DNA of 64,000 bases from Paracoccus sp. (in: a-proteobacteria) (lineage in GTDB: Bacteria > Pseudomonadota > Alphaproteobacteria > Rhodobacterales > Rhodobacteraceae): assembly GCF_030538655.1 (NCBI RefSeq), contig NZ_JAUNTO010000003.1:117239-181238 (forward strand), in the 5' to 3' direction. The notes under the pieces were generated by a model, which saw only the letters and a list, made by a program, of their open reading frames with translations, had not been told where the DNA came from and made no database searches. A program made the translations under genes and the position numbers. Positions 44,470-53,291 of the stretch are shown piece by piece; position 1 is the first letter of the stretch; each line of letters starts with the position of its first letter.

Positions 44470-45549
44470 ATGAAACGCAGGACAATCCTTGGCGCGGTCA
44501 GCGCCGCCGCGATGCTGTCGCTGGCCATCCCGGCCATCGCGCAGGACGAACCGCTGAAGGTCGGCTTTATCTATGTCGGCCCGGTCGGCGACGGCGGCTG
44601 GACCTATCAGCACGATCTGGGCCGTCAGGCGATCGAGGCTGAATATGGCGACCGGATCGAGACCAGCTATATCGAATCCGTCCCCGAAGGCGCCGATGCC
44701 GAACGCGCGCTGACACAACTGGCGCTGGCGGGGAACAAGCTGATCTTTGCCACCTCGTTCGGGTTTATGGACGCCACCATCAACGTGGCGCAGCGGTTCC
44801 CGGATGTGAAATTCGAACATGCCACCGGCTATAAGACGGCGGAAAACGTATCCACCTATGACGCGCGCTTTTACGAAGGCCGCGCGGTGATCGGCACCAT
44901 CGCGGGCCGCATGACCAAATCGAACAAGATCGGCTATATCGGGTCGTTCCCGATCCCCGAGGTGATCCAAGGTATCAACGCCGCATATATCCACGCGAAA
45001 AAGGTGAACCCGGATGTCGAAATGCGGGTGGTCTGGGTCTATAGCTGGTTCGACCCCGCGAAAGAGGCTGACGCCGCCGCCGCCCTGATCGCCGAAGGTG
45101 TGGATGTGTTCATGCAGCACACCGATTCCACCGCACCGCTGGCCAAGGCGCAGGAAGCCGGGGTTCTGGGCTTTGGTCAGGCGTCGGATATGTCGAACTT
45201 TGCGCCCAACCCGCGCGTGGCCTCGATCATCGACCACTGGGACCCCTATTATATCAAGCGCGTCGGTCAGGTTCTGGACGGCACCTGGGAAAGCCAAGGC
45301 GTCTGGCTGGGTATCGGCGATGGCGAAGTCGTCATCGGCGACATCACCGACGCCGTGCCCGCCGAGGTCAAGGCCGAGGCCGAGGCGCTGCGAGACCAGA
45401 TCGCAGCGGGCGATTATCACCCCTTCACCGGGCCGTTGAAAAAACAGGATGGCAGCGATTGGCTGGCTGATGGGCAGGTTGCCACCGATCAGGAACTGGC
45501 CGGGATGAACTTTTACGTCGAGGGCATCACCGCCGCGATCCCGAACTGA
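44470..45549 (+). CDS. BMP-family substrate-binding protein
   Basis: 359 aa with signal peptide about 1-24 (MKRRTILGAVSAAAMLSLAIPAIAQ). Mature part begins DEPLKVGFIYVGPVGDGGWTYQHDLGR, typical of BMP/PnrA-like nucleoside-binding proteins; TSFGFMDATINVAQRFPDVKFEHATGY (about 95-121) and VFMQHTDSTAPL (about 214) are family segments. Not an obvious lipoprotein, as expected for a Gram-negative periplasm. Ligand likely a purine nucleoside or related compound by family, but the cluster contains no purine enzyme to confirm. Last gene of the operon; a hairpin terminator follows. Confidence 0.9.
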   Translation: MKRRTILGAVSAAAMLSLAIPAIAQDEPLKVGFIYVGPVGDGGWTYQHDLGRQAIEAEYGDRIETSYIESVPEGADAERALTQLALAGNKLIFATSFGFMDATINVAQRFPDVKFEHATGYKTAENVSTYDARFYEGRAVIGTIAGRMTKSNKIGYIGSFPIPEVIQGINAAYIHAKKVNPDVEMRVVWVYSWFDPAKEADAAAALIAEGVDVFMQHTDSTAPLAKAQEAGVLGFGQASDMSNFAPNPRVASIIDHWDPYYIKRVGQVLDGTWESQGVWLGIGDGEVVIGDITDAVPAEVKAEAEALRDQIAAGDYHPFTGPLKKQDGSDWLADGQVATDQELAGMNFYVEGITAAIPN

Positions 45550-45583
45550 TTGCATTCCACGACACAGGGCGCTTTGCCCTGCC

Positions 45584-45605
45584 AGCCCGGCCCTGCGGCC
45601 GGGCT
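45584..45605 (+). terminator. terminator after the BMP transporter operon
   Basis: AGCCCGGCC (45584-45592) and GGCCGGGCT (45597-45605) form a perfect 9-bp stem around a CTGC loop, followed by TTCCCTT. The U-run is short. Located 35 nt after the stop codon of the binding-protein gene. Confidence 0.7.
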
Positions 45606-45710
45606 TTCCCTTGCAAGCAGCGACTTTGCGACGCAAGGCGCGATCACGGGGCGGTTTACGTATCGTGGACGAAAACCGCCCTGACGCTGCGCTGGGTTTG
45701 ACTGGCGCGG

Positions 45711-47102
45711 TTATTTGCCGCTGATCTCGTCATCTTCACCGCGCACACCGCCGACGACACCCAGTGATTTCAGCTTGCGATGCAGGGCGCTGCGCTCCAT
45801 CCCGACGAATTGCGCGGTGCGGCTGATATTGCCGCCAAATCGGTTGATCTGCGCCAGCAGGTATTCGCGTTCAAACATCTCGCGGGCTTCGCGCAGGGCC
45901 ATGGCGGTGATCTGCGGGCCAAGCGACAGGGTTTCACTGTTGTCGGGCGTCGCGCCCTGCGGTTCCAGCTCGGCGGGCTGAATCGGGCCGGTGCCGTCGC
46001 CCAGAATCAGCACCCGCTCGATCACGTTGCGCAACTGCCGAATGTTGCCAGGCCAGCGCATCGCTTGCAGTGCGGCCACGGTTTCATCGGGCAATTCGCG
46101 GGCGGGCAGCCCCTGTTCATCGTGGAAACGGTCGATGAAGTGGCTGGCCAGCGGGCCGATGTCGTCGCGCCGGTCGGACAGGGCGGGCACCACGACCGGC
46201 ACCACGTTCAGCCGGTCGAACAGTTCCTGCCGGAACCGCCCGGCGGCGATTTCGGTGGGCAGATCGCGATGCGTGGACGAAATGACACGCAGATCAACGC
46301 GCACCTTGTCGGCACCACCAGCCCGCTGAAACTGTTGTTCGGTCAGCACCCGCAGAATTTTGGGCTGGGTGCCCAGCGGCATATCGGCCACTTCGTCGAA
46401 ATAGATCACCCCGCCATGGGCCTGTTCCAGCAGGCCGGGTTCGACCCCGCGTTCGGGGGTTTCGCGGCCAAACAGCACCTCCTCCATCCGCTCGGGCGCG
46501 ATCGAGGCGCAGGGGACGGTGACAAAGGGCGCATCGGCGCGCGGACTGTGCTGGTGGACATAGCGGGCGGCCAGTTCCTTGCCCGCGCCCGGTTCGCCGG
46601 TCAGCATCACCCGACCGTTCGATTTGGCCACCTTGTCCAGATTGTCGCGCAACCGGCGGAACGCGGCCGAATTGCCCAGCATCTCGGCCCCGCGCGTCTC
46701 GCCCTTTTTCAGCGCAGAGTTTTCGCGGCGCAGACGGCTGGTTTCCATCGCGCGGTTGATGACGACCATCAACTGGTCGATATTGAAGGGCTTTTCGATA
46801 AAGTCATAAGCGCCCTGCTTGATCGCGGCGACGGCGATTTCGATATTGCCATGACCGGATATGATAACCACCGGCACTTCGGGGTTGTTGCGTTTCACCT
46901 GTTTCAGGATGTCGATGCCGTCCATCCGGCTGTCTTTCAGCCAGATGTCCAGAATCATCAGCGCCGGTTCGGCGGCGTTCAGCGCGCTGATCGCCTCGTC
47001 TGAATTGGCGGCGGTGCGGGTCTGAAAGCCCTCGTCGCCCAGAATATCCGCGATCAGTTCGCGAATGTCGCGTTCGTCATCGACGATCAGGATGTCGCTC
47101 AT
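45711..47102 (-). CDS. ntrX: nitrogen response regulator NtrX
   Basis: 463 aa. Receiver domain 1-120 with the phosphoacceptor Asp in LMILDIWLKDSRMDGID (about 54), AAA+ domain (about 145-375) with Walker A TGEPGAGKELAARYVH (about 167) and Walker B GGVIYFDEVADMP, and a Fis-type helix-turn-helix at the end (NISRTAQFVGMERSALHRKLKSLGV). At the position where sigma54 activators have GAFTGA this protein reads LFGRETPERGVEP, so it lacks that motif. It overlaps ntrY by 4 nt. Partner of NtrY in control of nitrogen, nitrate or redox-related genes. Confidence 0.95.
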   Translation of the reverse strand: MSDILIVDDERDIRELIADILGDEGFQTRTAANSDEAISALNAAEPALMILDIWLKDSRMDGIDILKQVKRNNPEVPVVIISGHGNIEIAVAAIKQGAYDFIEKPFNIDQLMVVINRAMETSRLRRENSALKKGETRGAEMLGNSAAFRRLRDNLDKVAKSNGRVMLTGEPGAGKELAARYVHQHSPRADAPFVTVPCASIAPERMEEVLFGRETPERGVEPGLLEQAHGGVIYFDEVADMPLGTQPKILRVLTEQQFQRAGGADKVRVDLRVISSTHRDLPTEIAAGRFRQELFDRLNVVPVVVPALSDRRDDIGPLASHFIDRFHDEQGLPARELPDETVAALQAMRWPGNIRQLRNVIERVLILGDGTGPIQPAELEPQGATPDNSETLSLGPQITAMALREAREMFEREYLLAQINRFGGNISRTAQFVGMERSALHRKLKSLGVVGGVRGEDDEISGK

Positions 47103-49357
47103 GTCGTGCCTGTCTGTTCTTGTTTGTGGCGGCGCGCGGTTCCGCGCACCGGGTTGCGTTCCCGCGGAAGGCGGATTTCGGCCAAAGCGCCGGGCTGGCC
47201 TTCGGCATCGGAAAGGGTCAGGCTGCCGCCATGTTCCTCGACGATCTTTTTGCAGATCGGCAGGCCAAGGCCGGTGCCTTGCGATTTCATCGTCACATAG
47301 GGTTCGAACAGGCGGGTGCGATCCTGCGGCAGACCAATGCCGTTATCCTGAATGCCGATGGTGACGGTATCGGGGGCGGCGTCCATGCGCACGGTGATGC
47401 GCGGCTGCCAGCCGTCGGGCGCGGCACCGGCGCGTTCCTCGACCGCTTCACCGGCGTTTTTCAGCAGATTGGTAAAGACCTGCGCCATCATGCCTGCATC
47501 ACAATCGACGATCACCGGATCATCGGGAATATCGGCCTGCACCGCACCTTTCAGCGCATCCTGCTGCATCAGCACGGAATCGCGCAGCAGCCGGGCAAGG
47601 TCGGTTTCGGCGCGGTCAGGTTCGGGCATCCGGGCAAAGCGGCTGAACTCATCCACAATGCGGCGCAGATCGCCGGTCTGGCGGATGATGACATCGACAT
47701 ATTGATCCAGAACCGCCCGGTCAGCCTCGCCCGCCAGGGCGCCGAATTTGCGGCGCAGACGTTCGGCCGACAGTTGGATGGGCGTCAGCGGATTCTTGAT
47801 CTCATGTGCAACGCGGCGGGCCACATCGCCCCAGGCGGCCATACGCTGCGCGCTGACCAGTTCGGTCACATCGTCAAAGGCCACCACATAGCCCTCGACC
47901 CCGCCCCCCGCGCCTCGACGCACCGCCATCCGCACCAGCAGGCTTTCGACGCGGCCCTGACGGTTCAGGCGCACCTCGTCCTGCACGGTTTCCGCCACGG
48001 ATGCGGACAGCCGGTCGAACAGCGGCGCGAATTCCGGCACCGCCTCGGCCAGCAGCGCGTCAATATCACGCGCCGCATCCAGCCCCAGCAGCCGCATGGC
48101 GGAACGGTTCAGAAAGTCGATCTCGCCCGCAGCATCCAGCCCGATCACACCGGACGTGACCGAGGACAGCACGTTGTCGAACAACCGCCGCTGTTCATCG
48201 CTGCTGCGATAGCTTTCGATCAGTTCCTCGCGCTGCGTTTTCAACTGGCGGGTCATGCGGTTAAAGGCTTCGCCCAGGGTCTGGATCTCGTCCCCTGTGT
48301 CGGGTTCGGGGATCTGGAAATCGAAATTACCGCCGCCGACCTCTTCGCTTGCCTCGGCCAAAAGACCGATGGGGCGCGACAGGCGCGAAGCAAACCAGAA
48401 GCCCAGCCAGATCGCCGCGGCCACCAGCAGCAGCGCAAAGCCCAGATACACGGCCGAAAACTCTGCCAGCAGCCGCCCCCGCGTCTGTTCAAGCTGACGG
48501 TATTCGCCCACGGTGGCGCGGGTATCGTCCAAAAGGCCCAGCAGCCGACCGTCAACATCGCGGGTCACATACAGATAACGATCGGCCAAAGGCGACAGCG
48601 ACACCAGCGCGCGGTATTCGTTATTCGGCCAATCCTCCAGCAAAACCAACCCGTTGGCCTGTGCGCCGTCCAGTTCGGCGGGGGCGGGCTGTTCATACCA
48701 GAACAGATAGCTGCGTTCACCGCGTGCGCGGATCGTGCCTGCGCCGTCGATGATATAGGCTTCACGCAGCCCGCGCTGAATCAGCCCCTGCCCCTGCGCC
48801 AGCAATTCGCGCAGCACGCCGTCTTCGATCAGCGGGTTGGCGCGGCCCGCGCGGGTCAGCACCCCGGCAAGAGCCAGCGCATCCTCGGTCAGATCGCGGC
48901 GGTGTTCGTCGTGATACGCCTCGGCAGCGGCCTGCGAGGTGGTGACGACCTGTTGCACCCGGTCGGAAAACCACGCCTCAAGCCCGATGTTAACCAGAAA
49001 CCCGGCCATGACGGCCACCAACACCGTAGGCACCAGCGTCAGGCCGGTAAAGACCGCGACCAGACGCGTATGCAGCCGCGATCCGGTGGCAAGCGCGCGG
49101 CGGTCGCTGACCATGCGCGCCAGACGCGCGGCGACAATGCCGATCAGCACGATCAGATAAAGCAGGTCCAGCAGCAGCACAAAGCGCAGCACCCGCCCCT
49201 GTGACCGGGCGCCAAAGGGACCAAGCACCAGAACCGTTGCCGCGACCAGCACCACGCCAACCGCGAACAGCAGAAAAACCCCCGCATTTACAAGGCGGCG
49301 ATGACGGCGCAGCCGCGCCAGTCTGTTCCGAGTCGTGCCTGCCAGCCGGCCTGTCAT
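47099..49357 (-). CDS. ntrY: nitrogen regulation sensor histidine kinase NtrY
   Basis: 752 aa. Three N-terminal membrane helices (about 20-115), large periplasmic segment (about 115-290), fourth membrane helix (about 300-322), HAMP (about 322-375), PAS (about 380-490) and kinase core. The phospho-acceptor His is in VARRVAHEIKNPLTPIQLSAERLRRKF (about 515-540) and the ATPase part shows NLLKNAGEAV (N box, about 640) and GIGLPQDRTRLFEPYVTMKSQGTGLGLPICKKI. It senses a periplasmic or membrane signal and phosphorylates NtrX. The gap to ntrC is 75 bp, so the operon structure dusB-ntrB-ntrC-ntrY-ntrX is kept. Confidence 0.95.
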   Translation of the reverse strand: MTGRLAGTTRNRLARLRRHRRLVNAGVFLLFAVGVVLVAATVLVLGPFGARSQGRVLRFVLLLDLLYLIVLIGIVAARLARMVSDRRALATGSRLHTRLVAVFTGLTLVPTVLVAVMAGFLVNIGLEAWFSDRVQQVVTTSQAAAEAYHDEHRRDLTEDALALAGVLTRAGRANPLIEDGVLRELLAQGQGLIQRGLREAYIIDGAGTIRARGERSYLFWYEQPAPAELDGAQANGLVLLEDWPNNEYRALVSLSPLADRYLYVTRDVDGRLLGLLDDTRATVGEYRQLEQTRGRLLAEFSAVYLGFALLLVAAAIWLGFWFASRLSRPIGLLAEASEEVGGGNFDFQIPEPDTGDEIQTLGEAFNRMTRQLKTQREELIESYRSSDEQRRLFDNVLSSVTSGVIGLDAAGEIDFLNRSAMRLLGLDAARDIDALLAEAVPEFAPLFDRLSASVAETVQDEVRLNRQGRVESLLVRMAVRRGAGGGVEGYVVAFDDVTELVSAQRMAAWGDVARRVAHEIKNPLTPIQLSAERLRRKFGALAGEADRAVLDQYVDVIIRQTGDLRRIVDEFSRFARMPEPDRAETDLARLLRDSVLMQQDALKGAVQADIPDDPVIVDCDAGMMAQVFTNLLKNAGEAVEERAGAAPDGWQPRITVRMDAAPDTVTIGIQDNGIGLPQDRTRLFEPYVTMKSQGTGLGLPICKKIVEEHGGSLTLSDAEGQPGALAEIRLPRERNPVRGTARRHKQEQTGTT

Positions 49358-49432
49358 ATGTCCCGCCTCGCCGTCTTTTGCGGCGCTACCTGTTGCAGCG
49401 GCGATACGGTGCCGCTGTCACATGTGGCGGTT

Positions 49433-50923
49433 TTACATCAGTTTGCGGCGCCTTGTCACCTCGATATTCAGTTCGGTCAATTTCTTGCGCAAAGTATTGC
49501 GATTGATCCCCAAAAGATCGGCACAGCGCAGCTGATTTCCGCCCGTGGCGTCCAGCGCCACCTGCAACAGCGGCTTTTCGATTTCGCGCAAAATGCGATC
49601 ATACAGGCCCGGCGGCGGCAGCGCATCGCCATGCAGATCGAAATAGCGTTGCAGATGCGCCTCGACCGAATCCGCCAGCCGTGCCCCGGCTGGCGGGGGC
49701 GAAGCGGTAACGCTGGCTGCGGCCTGCCCGCCCTGCGCCAGCCCCTCGCCGCCCAGACCGGCAGGCACGCCATAGGCGGTGGACTGGGCCAACACCTCGC
49801 GCACCTCGGCGGCGCTGATGGCGGCGGAACTGGCGGTCAGGGCCAGACGGCGGGTCAGGTTTTCCAGTTCGCGCACGTTGCCCGGAAAGGGATGGGCGCG
49901 CAGCAGGGCCGCCGCTTCGTCGGACAGGCTGCGTTCCGGCAGGCCCTGCGCAGCCGCGCGGGTCAGCAAGTGACGCGCCAGCGGCAGGATGTCATCGACG
50001 CGGGCACGCAGCGGCGGCACCGCCACCATCACCCCGGCCAGCCGGTAATACAGATCCGCGCGCAACCGGCCCGCAGCCACATCAGCCTGCGGATCAGGCC
50101 CGGTGGTGGATACGATGCGTGGCGCACGGTCGGCCCCCGGACCGGATTCCCATCCCTCGATCATGCCGATCAGACGGGCCTGCGCGGCGGCGTCAAAGCC
50201 GACCGGATTTTCGATGACCAGCGTGCCCCCCGCCGCCCGCGCGGCAGCCGTGGCGATGGCGGCATCCCCCGCATCCGCCGCTGTCAGCACGGCAAAGCCG
50301 CGCCCCGCCCGTTCCGACAGATCGTGAAATGATCGCGCCACCATGGTTTTACCGACGCCCGCCTCGCCCGCGATCATCACCGGCAAATCAGCGTTCAGCA
50401 CCCGCGCCACCATCCGAAACAGCGCCTGCATGGCGGGGGCCGCCCCGATCAGCGGCAGCGCGGCGCCGGTGGCGGAACCTTCGTCGACCAGCACCGGCAC
50501 GCCATCTCCGGTCGGCAGCGCCGCCGCCGTATCAGGCGCAGGGTCGGGCCTGCGGCGCGGACGGCGCGACAGCGCCTGCCCGGCCTTGGCCATCAGTTCG
50601 GGCAGATCGAACGGCTTGGGCAGATAATCAAAGGCCGCCGCCTCGGTCGCGCGGATGGCGGTAACGATGGTATTCTGCGCCGAAATCACGATCACCGGCA
50701 GATCGGGCCGCGCCTTGTGCATGGCCGGAATCCGGTCGATACCGTTGCCATCGGGCATCATCACATCCGTGATGACCAGATCACCGCGCCCTTCCTCGAC
50801 CCATTTGGCCAGCTGGGCCAGCGATCCGGTGGCGTGAACACGGCACCCCGCGCGCGTCAGCGCCTGCGTCAATACGGTGCGGATGGTGCGGTCGTCATCG
50901 GCAATCAGAACCGTTCCGTCCAT
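49433..50923 (-). CDS. ntrC: nitrogen regulator NtrC (sigma54-independent type)
   Basis: 496 aa. Receiver 1-120 with ADDDRTIRT and LVITDVMMPDGNG (Asp about 54); AAA+ domain with Walker A MIAGEAGVGKTMVARSF (about 193). The Walker B position reads GGTLVIENPVGF rather than the usual DE pair, and there is no GAFTGA loop, matching the Rhodobacter capsulatus NtrC known to act with sigma70. Fis-like helix-turn-helix at the C-terminus (GGNQLRCADLLGINRNTLRKKL). The start is the ATG at 50923 (MDGTVLIADDD), 13 nt after the end of ntrB; the longer frame would overlap that gene. AAGCGAC-to-SD region is modest (GAAAGG). Confidence 0.95.
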   Translation of the reverse strand: MDGTVLIADDDRTIRTVLTQALTRAGCRVHATGSLAQLAKWVEEGRGDLVITDVMMPDGNGIDRIPAMHKARPDLPVIVISAQNTIVTAIRATEAAAFDYLPKPFDLPELMAKAGQALSRRPRRRPDPAPDTAAALPTGDGVPVLVDEGSATGAALPLIGAAPAMQALFRMVARVLNADLPVMIAGEAGVGKTMVARSFHDLSERAGRGFAVLTAADAGDAAIATAAARAAGGTLVIENPVGFDAAAQARLIGMIEGWESGPGADRAPRIVSTTGPDPQADVAAGRLRADLYYRLAGVMVAVPPLRARVDDILPLARHLLTRAAAQGLPERSLSDEAAALLRAHPFPGNVRELENLTRRLALTASSAAISAAEVREVLAQSTAYGVPAGLGGEGLAQGGQAAASVTASPPPAGARLADSVEAHLQRYFDLHGDALPPPGLYDRILREIEKPLLQVALDATGGNQLRCADLLGINRNTLRKKLTELNIEVTRRRKLM

Positions 50924-50936
50924 GACATATCCTTTC

Positions 50937-52025
50937 TCAAGCGACTTTTGGCAGCGAAATGCGGAAAACTGTGCGTCCGGGGCGCGATTCGACCCGGATG
51001 GCGGCACCGTGATCGGTGATGATCTTGCTGACCAGCGCCAGCCCCAGCCCGGTGCCATTTTCCCGCCCCGAAACAAAGGGTTCAAACACCTGATCGGCGA
51101 TTTCGGGCGGCAGGCCGGGGCCATCATCCTCGATCTCGATCTGCAAGGGCAACGGGCGGCTGACGGGGCCAGTCAGCCGCACCCCGCCGTCATACAGGCT
51201 GCGCAACCGGATCGTGCCGCCGGTGCCCGATGCGCTGATCGCCTCGGCGGCATTTTTCACCAGATTCAGGCACACCTGCGTCATCTGATCCGCATCAATC
51301 ATCGCAGGTGGCAGCGAAGGGTCATATTCCGCCACCAGCGTCAGACCACGCGCAAAGCCCGCCAGCGCAGACCGGCGCACCCGTTCCAGCACGTCATGCA
51401 CATTCACCGCCACCTGATGCGGCGGCGAGGTATCGCCGAACCGTTCCACCTGATCCAGCAGCGACACGATGCGGCGCGATTCAGCGACGATCATTTCCGC
51501 CATCTCGCGATCCTCGGGCGAGGCGTTCATCGCCATCAACTGCGCCGCGCCGCGAATACCCGCCAGCGGGTTCTTGATCTCATGCGCCAGCATTTCGGCC
51601 ATGCCGATGGCGCTGCGGGCCGCCGTCTTGACCTTGCGCTGATTGGCCTCGCTATCAGGCACGATCATCAGCGTGACGCCCGAACCGCGCGGCGTGCGCG
51701 CGGCGTGCAGCGTGCCGACGCGCGACCGATGCCGCCCCGCCCGGTCGCCGATGTCAAAGCGCACCCCCGGCAGGATCTGCGCATCATCCGCGGCAAAGGC
51801 CCGTGCGATCAGATCATCCAGCGAAGGGGCGATGCGCAAACGGCTGGCCTTGCCTTCATCCTCGATCCGCTGGCCCAGCAGGCTGCGGCGCGACAAATTC
51901 AACCAGACCTCGGCCGCTTCGTTGATGGCCAACACCCGACCCTCGGCATCCAGAATCAGCGCGGGCAGCGGCAGCGCCTCCCATTCCGCGCCGGGAAAGA
52001 CCGGGGTGGGGGCAGCGGGCGTCAT
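50937..52025 (-). CDS. ntrB: nitrogen regulation sensor histidine kinase NtrB
   Basis: 362 aa, soluble (no membrane helix). N-terminal PAS domain about 5-110 (LILDAEGRVLAINEAAEVWLN), then H-box MAEMLAHEIKNPLAGIRGAAQLM (about 145-167), N-box VCLNLVKNAAEAI and G-boxes IEDDGPGLPPEIADQVFEPFVSGRENGTGLGLAL (about 300-335). It responds to PII signal protein and controls phosphorylation of NtrC. Overlaps dusB by 4 nt and precedes ntrC. Confidence 0.95.
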   Translation of the reverse strand: MTPAAPTPVFPGAEWEALPLPALILDAEGRVLAINEAAEVWLNLSRRSLLGQRIEDEGKASRLRIAPSLDDLIARAFAADDAQILPGVRFDIGDRAGRHRSRVGTLHAARTPRGSGVTLMIVPDSEANQRKVKTAARSAIGMAEMLAHEIKNPLAGIRGAAQLMAMNASPEDREMAEMIVAESRRIVSLLDQVERFGDTSPPHQVAVNVHDVLERVRRSALAGFARGLTLVAEYDPSLPPAMIDADQMTQVCLNLVKNAAEAISASGTGGTIRLRSLYDGGVRLTGPVSRPLPLQIEIEDDGPGLPPEIADQVFEPFVSGRENGTGLGLALVSKIITDHGAAIRVESRPGRTVFRISLPKVA

Positions 52026-53047
52026 GCGGCCACCTGCGCCGAGGGATCGCCCGCCGCATCCGCATAAACCGAACGGATCAGCGCAAAGGCTGCCGCCGTG
52101 TCCGGCGCGCGCATCAGCGCGGCGCGGCCCGCCGGATCGGCACGGTTGGCATCGGCATACCAGCCCAGATGCTTGCGCGCGACGCGCAGGCCCAGGTCGC
52201 GGCCATAGAGCGACAGAATCTCATCGTAATGCGCCGCCACCGAATCGGCCAAAGCCGCGCCCACCGGGATCACCGGCGCAGACGTGCCGCACAACTGATG
52301 CGCGATCTGCGCCAGCCGCCACGGTGCGCCCTGCGCACCTCGCCCGACCATCACCGCATCGGCCCCCGACTGATCCAGCGCGGCACGGGCACTGGCGGCA
52401 TCGACCACATCGCCATTGGCGACCAAAGGTGGTCGCCCCGGCAGGTTCGCCACTTCGCGGATCGCCGCCCAATCGGCCTGCCCGGTATAGAACTGCGCCC
52501 GCGTGCGACCATGCACGGTCAGCATCGCCACCCCCGCATCGGTTGCGCGCGCGGCCAGTTCGGCAGCGTTCAGGCAGTCGTCGTCCCAGCCCAGCCGCAT
52601 CTTGACCGTAACCGGCACCGCGACCGCATCGCGCACGGCGGCAATCAGCGACAGCGCCAGATCCAGATCGCGCATCAAGGCCGCGCCCGACAAACCGCCC
52701 GTGACCTTTTTCGCCGGGCAGCCCATGTTGATGTCGATGACCCGCGCCCCCATTCCTGCAACGATCCGCGCGGTTTCGGCCATCGCCCCGGCTTCGCGCC
52801 CGGCGATCTGGACGCTGACGGGCGCATCGCTCTCGGTCAGGGCCTTGGCGCGCACGGCGGCACGGGTCGAGGGGCGGGGCGTGACCATTTCCGTCGAGGC
52901 GACCATCTCGCTGACCATCAGCCCGGCGCCGCCGTGGCGGACCACCGCGCGGCGGAACGGCAGATCGGTGATCCCGGCCATCGGCGCCAGAAACACTGGC
53001 GAGGTCAGCGTGAAATCACCAAGAGTGGCGAAGGTGTGTCGTGACAT
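52022..53047 (-). CDS. dusB: tRNA-dihydrouridine synthase (NifR3/DusB)
   Basis: 341 aa FMN enzyme that reduces uridine to dihydrouridine in tRNA. Barrel motifs FLAPMAGITDLPFRRAVVRHGGAGLMVSEM (about 21-50), VIDINMGCPAKKVTGGLSGAALM (about 102-124, with the catalytic Cys) and VHGRTRAQFYTGQADWAAI (about 178). Start at 53047 has AAAGGA 6 nt upstream; an upstream GTG exists but lacks support. Historically called nifR3 because it heads the ntrBC operon in Rhodobacter. Confidence 0.95.
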   Translation of the reverse strand: MSRHTFATLGDFTLTSPVFLAPMAGITDLPFRRAVVRHGGAGLMVSEMVASTEMVTPRPSTRAAVRAKALTESDAPVSVQIAGREAGAMAETARIVAGMGARVIDINMGCPAKKVTGGLSGAALMRDLDLALSLIAAVRDAVAVPVTVKMRLGWDDDCLNAAELAARATDAGVAMLTVHGRTRAQFYTGQADWAAIREVANLPGRPPLVANGDVVDAASARAALDQSGADAVMVGRGAQGAPWRLAQIAHQLCGTSAPVIPVGAALADSVAAHYDEILSLYGRDLGLRVARKHLGWYADANRADPAGRAALMRAPDTAAAFALIRSVYADAAGDPSAQVAA

Positions 53048-53291
53048 TGCGGTTCCTTTAGGCACTCAATCGCGCCAGCCCGCAGCAGGGTCCAGCGCAG
53101 GGCCGAAATAGGGCCGGAACAGCAGATCAGAAAGCCCCCAAGCGCCCGTTTCACGCGCAGTATGCCTGTTTTTTTGGCAGACACCAGATGCGGACATGTC
53201 GCATTGCACCCGAATGTGCGTCGCATTCAGACTGGCCGCGGCGCCCGGCGCATGGTCAGATGATCCCGTCACCCCAACCGTCCGAGGCCGC

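Noticed and set aside
47120-49204. A 694-codon plus-strand open frame opposite ntrY
   Set aside because: Antisense to ntrY, which carries all kinase motifs.
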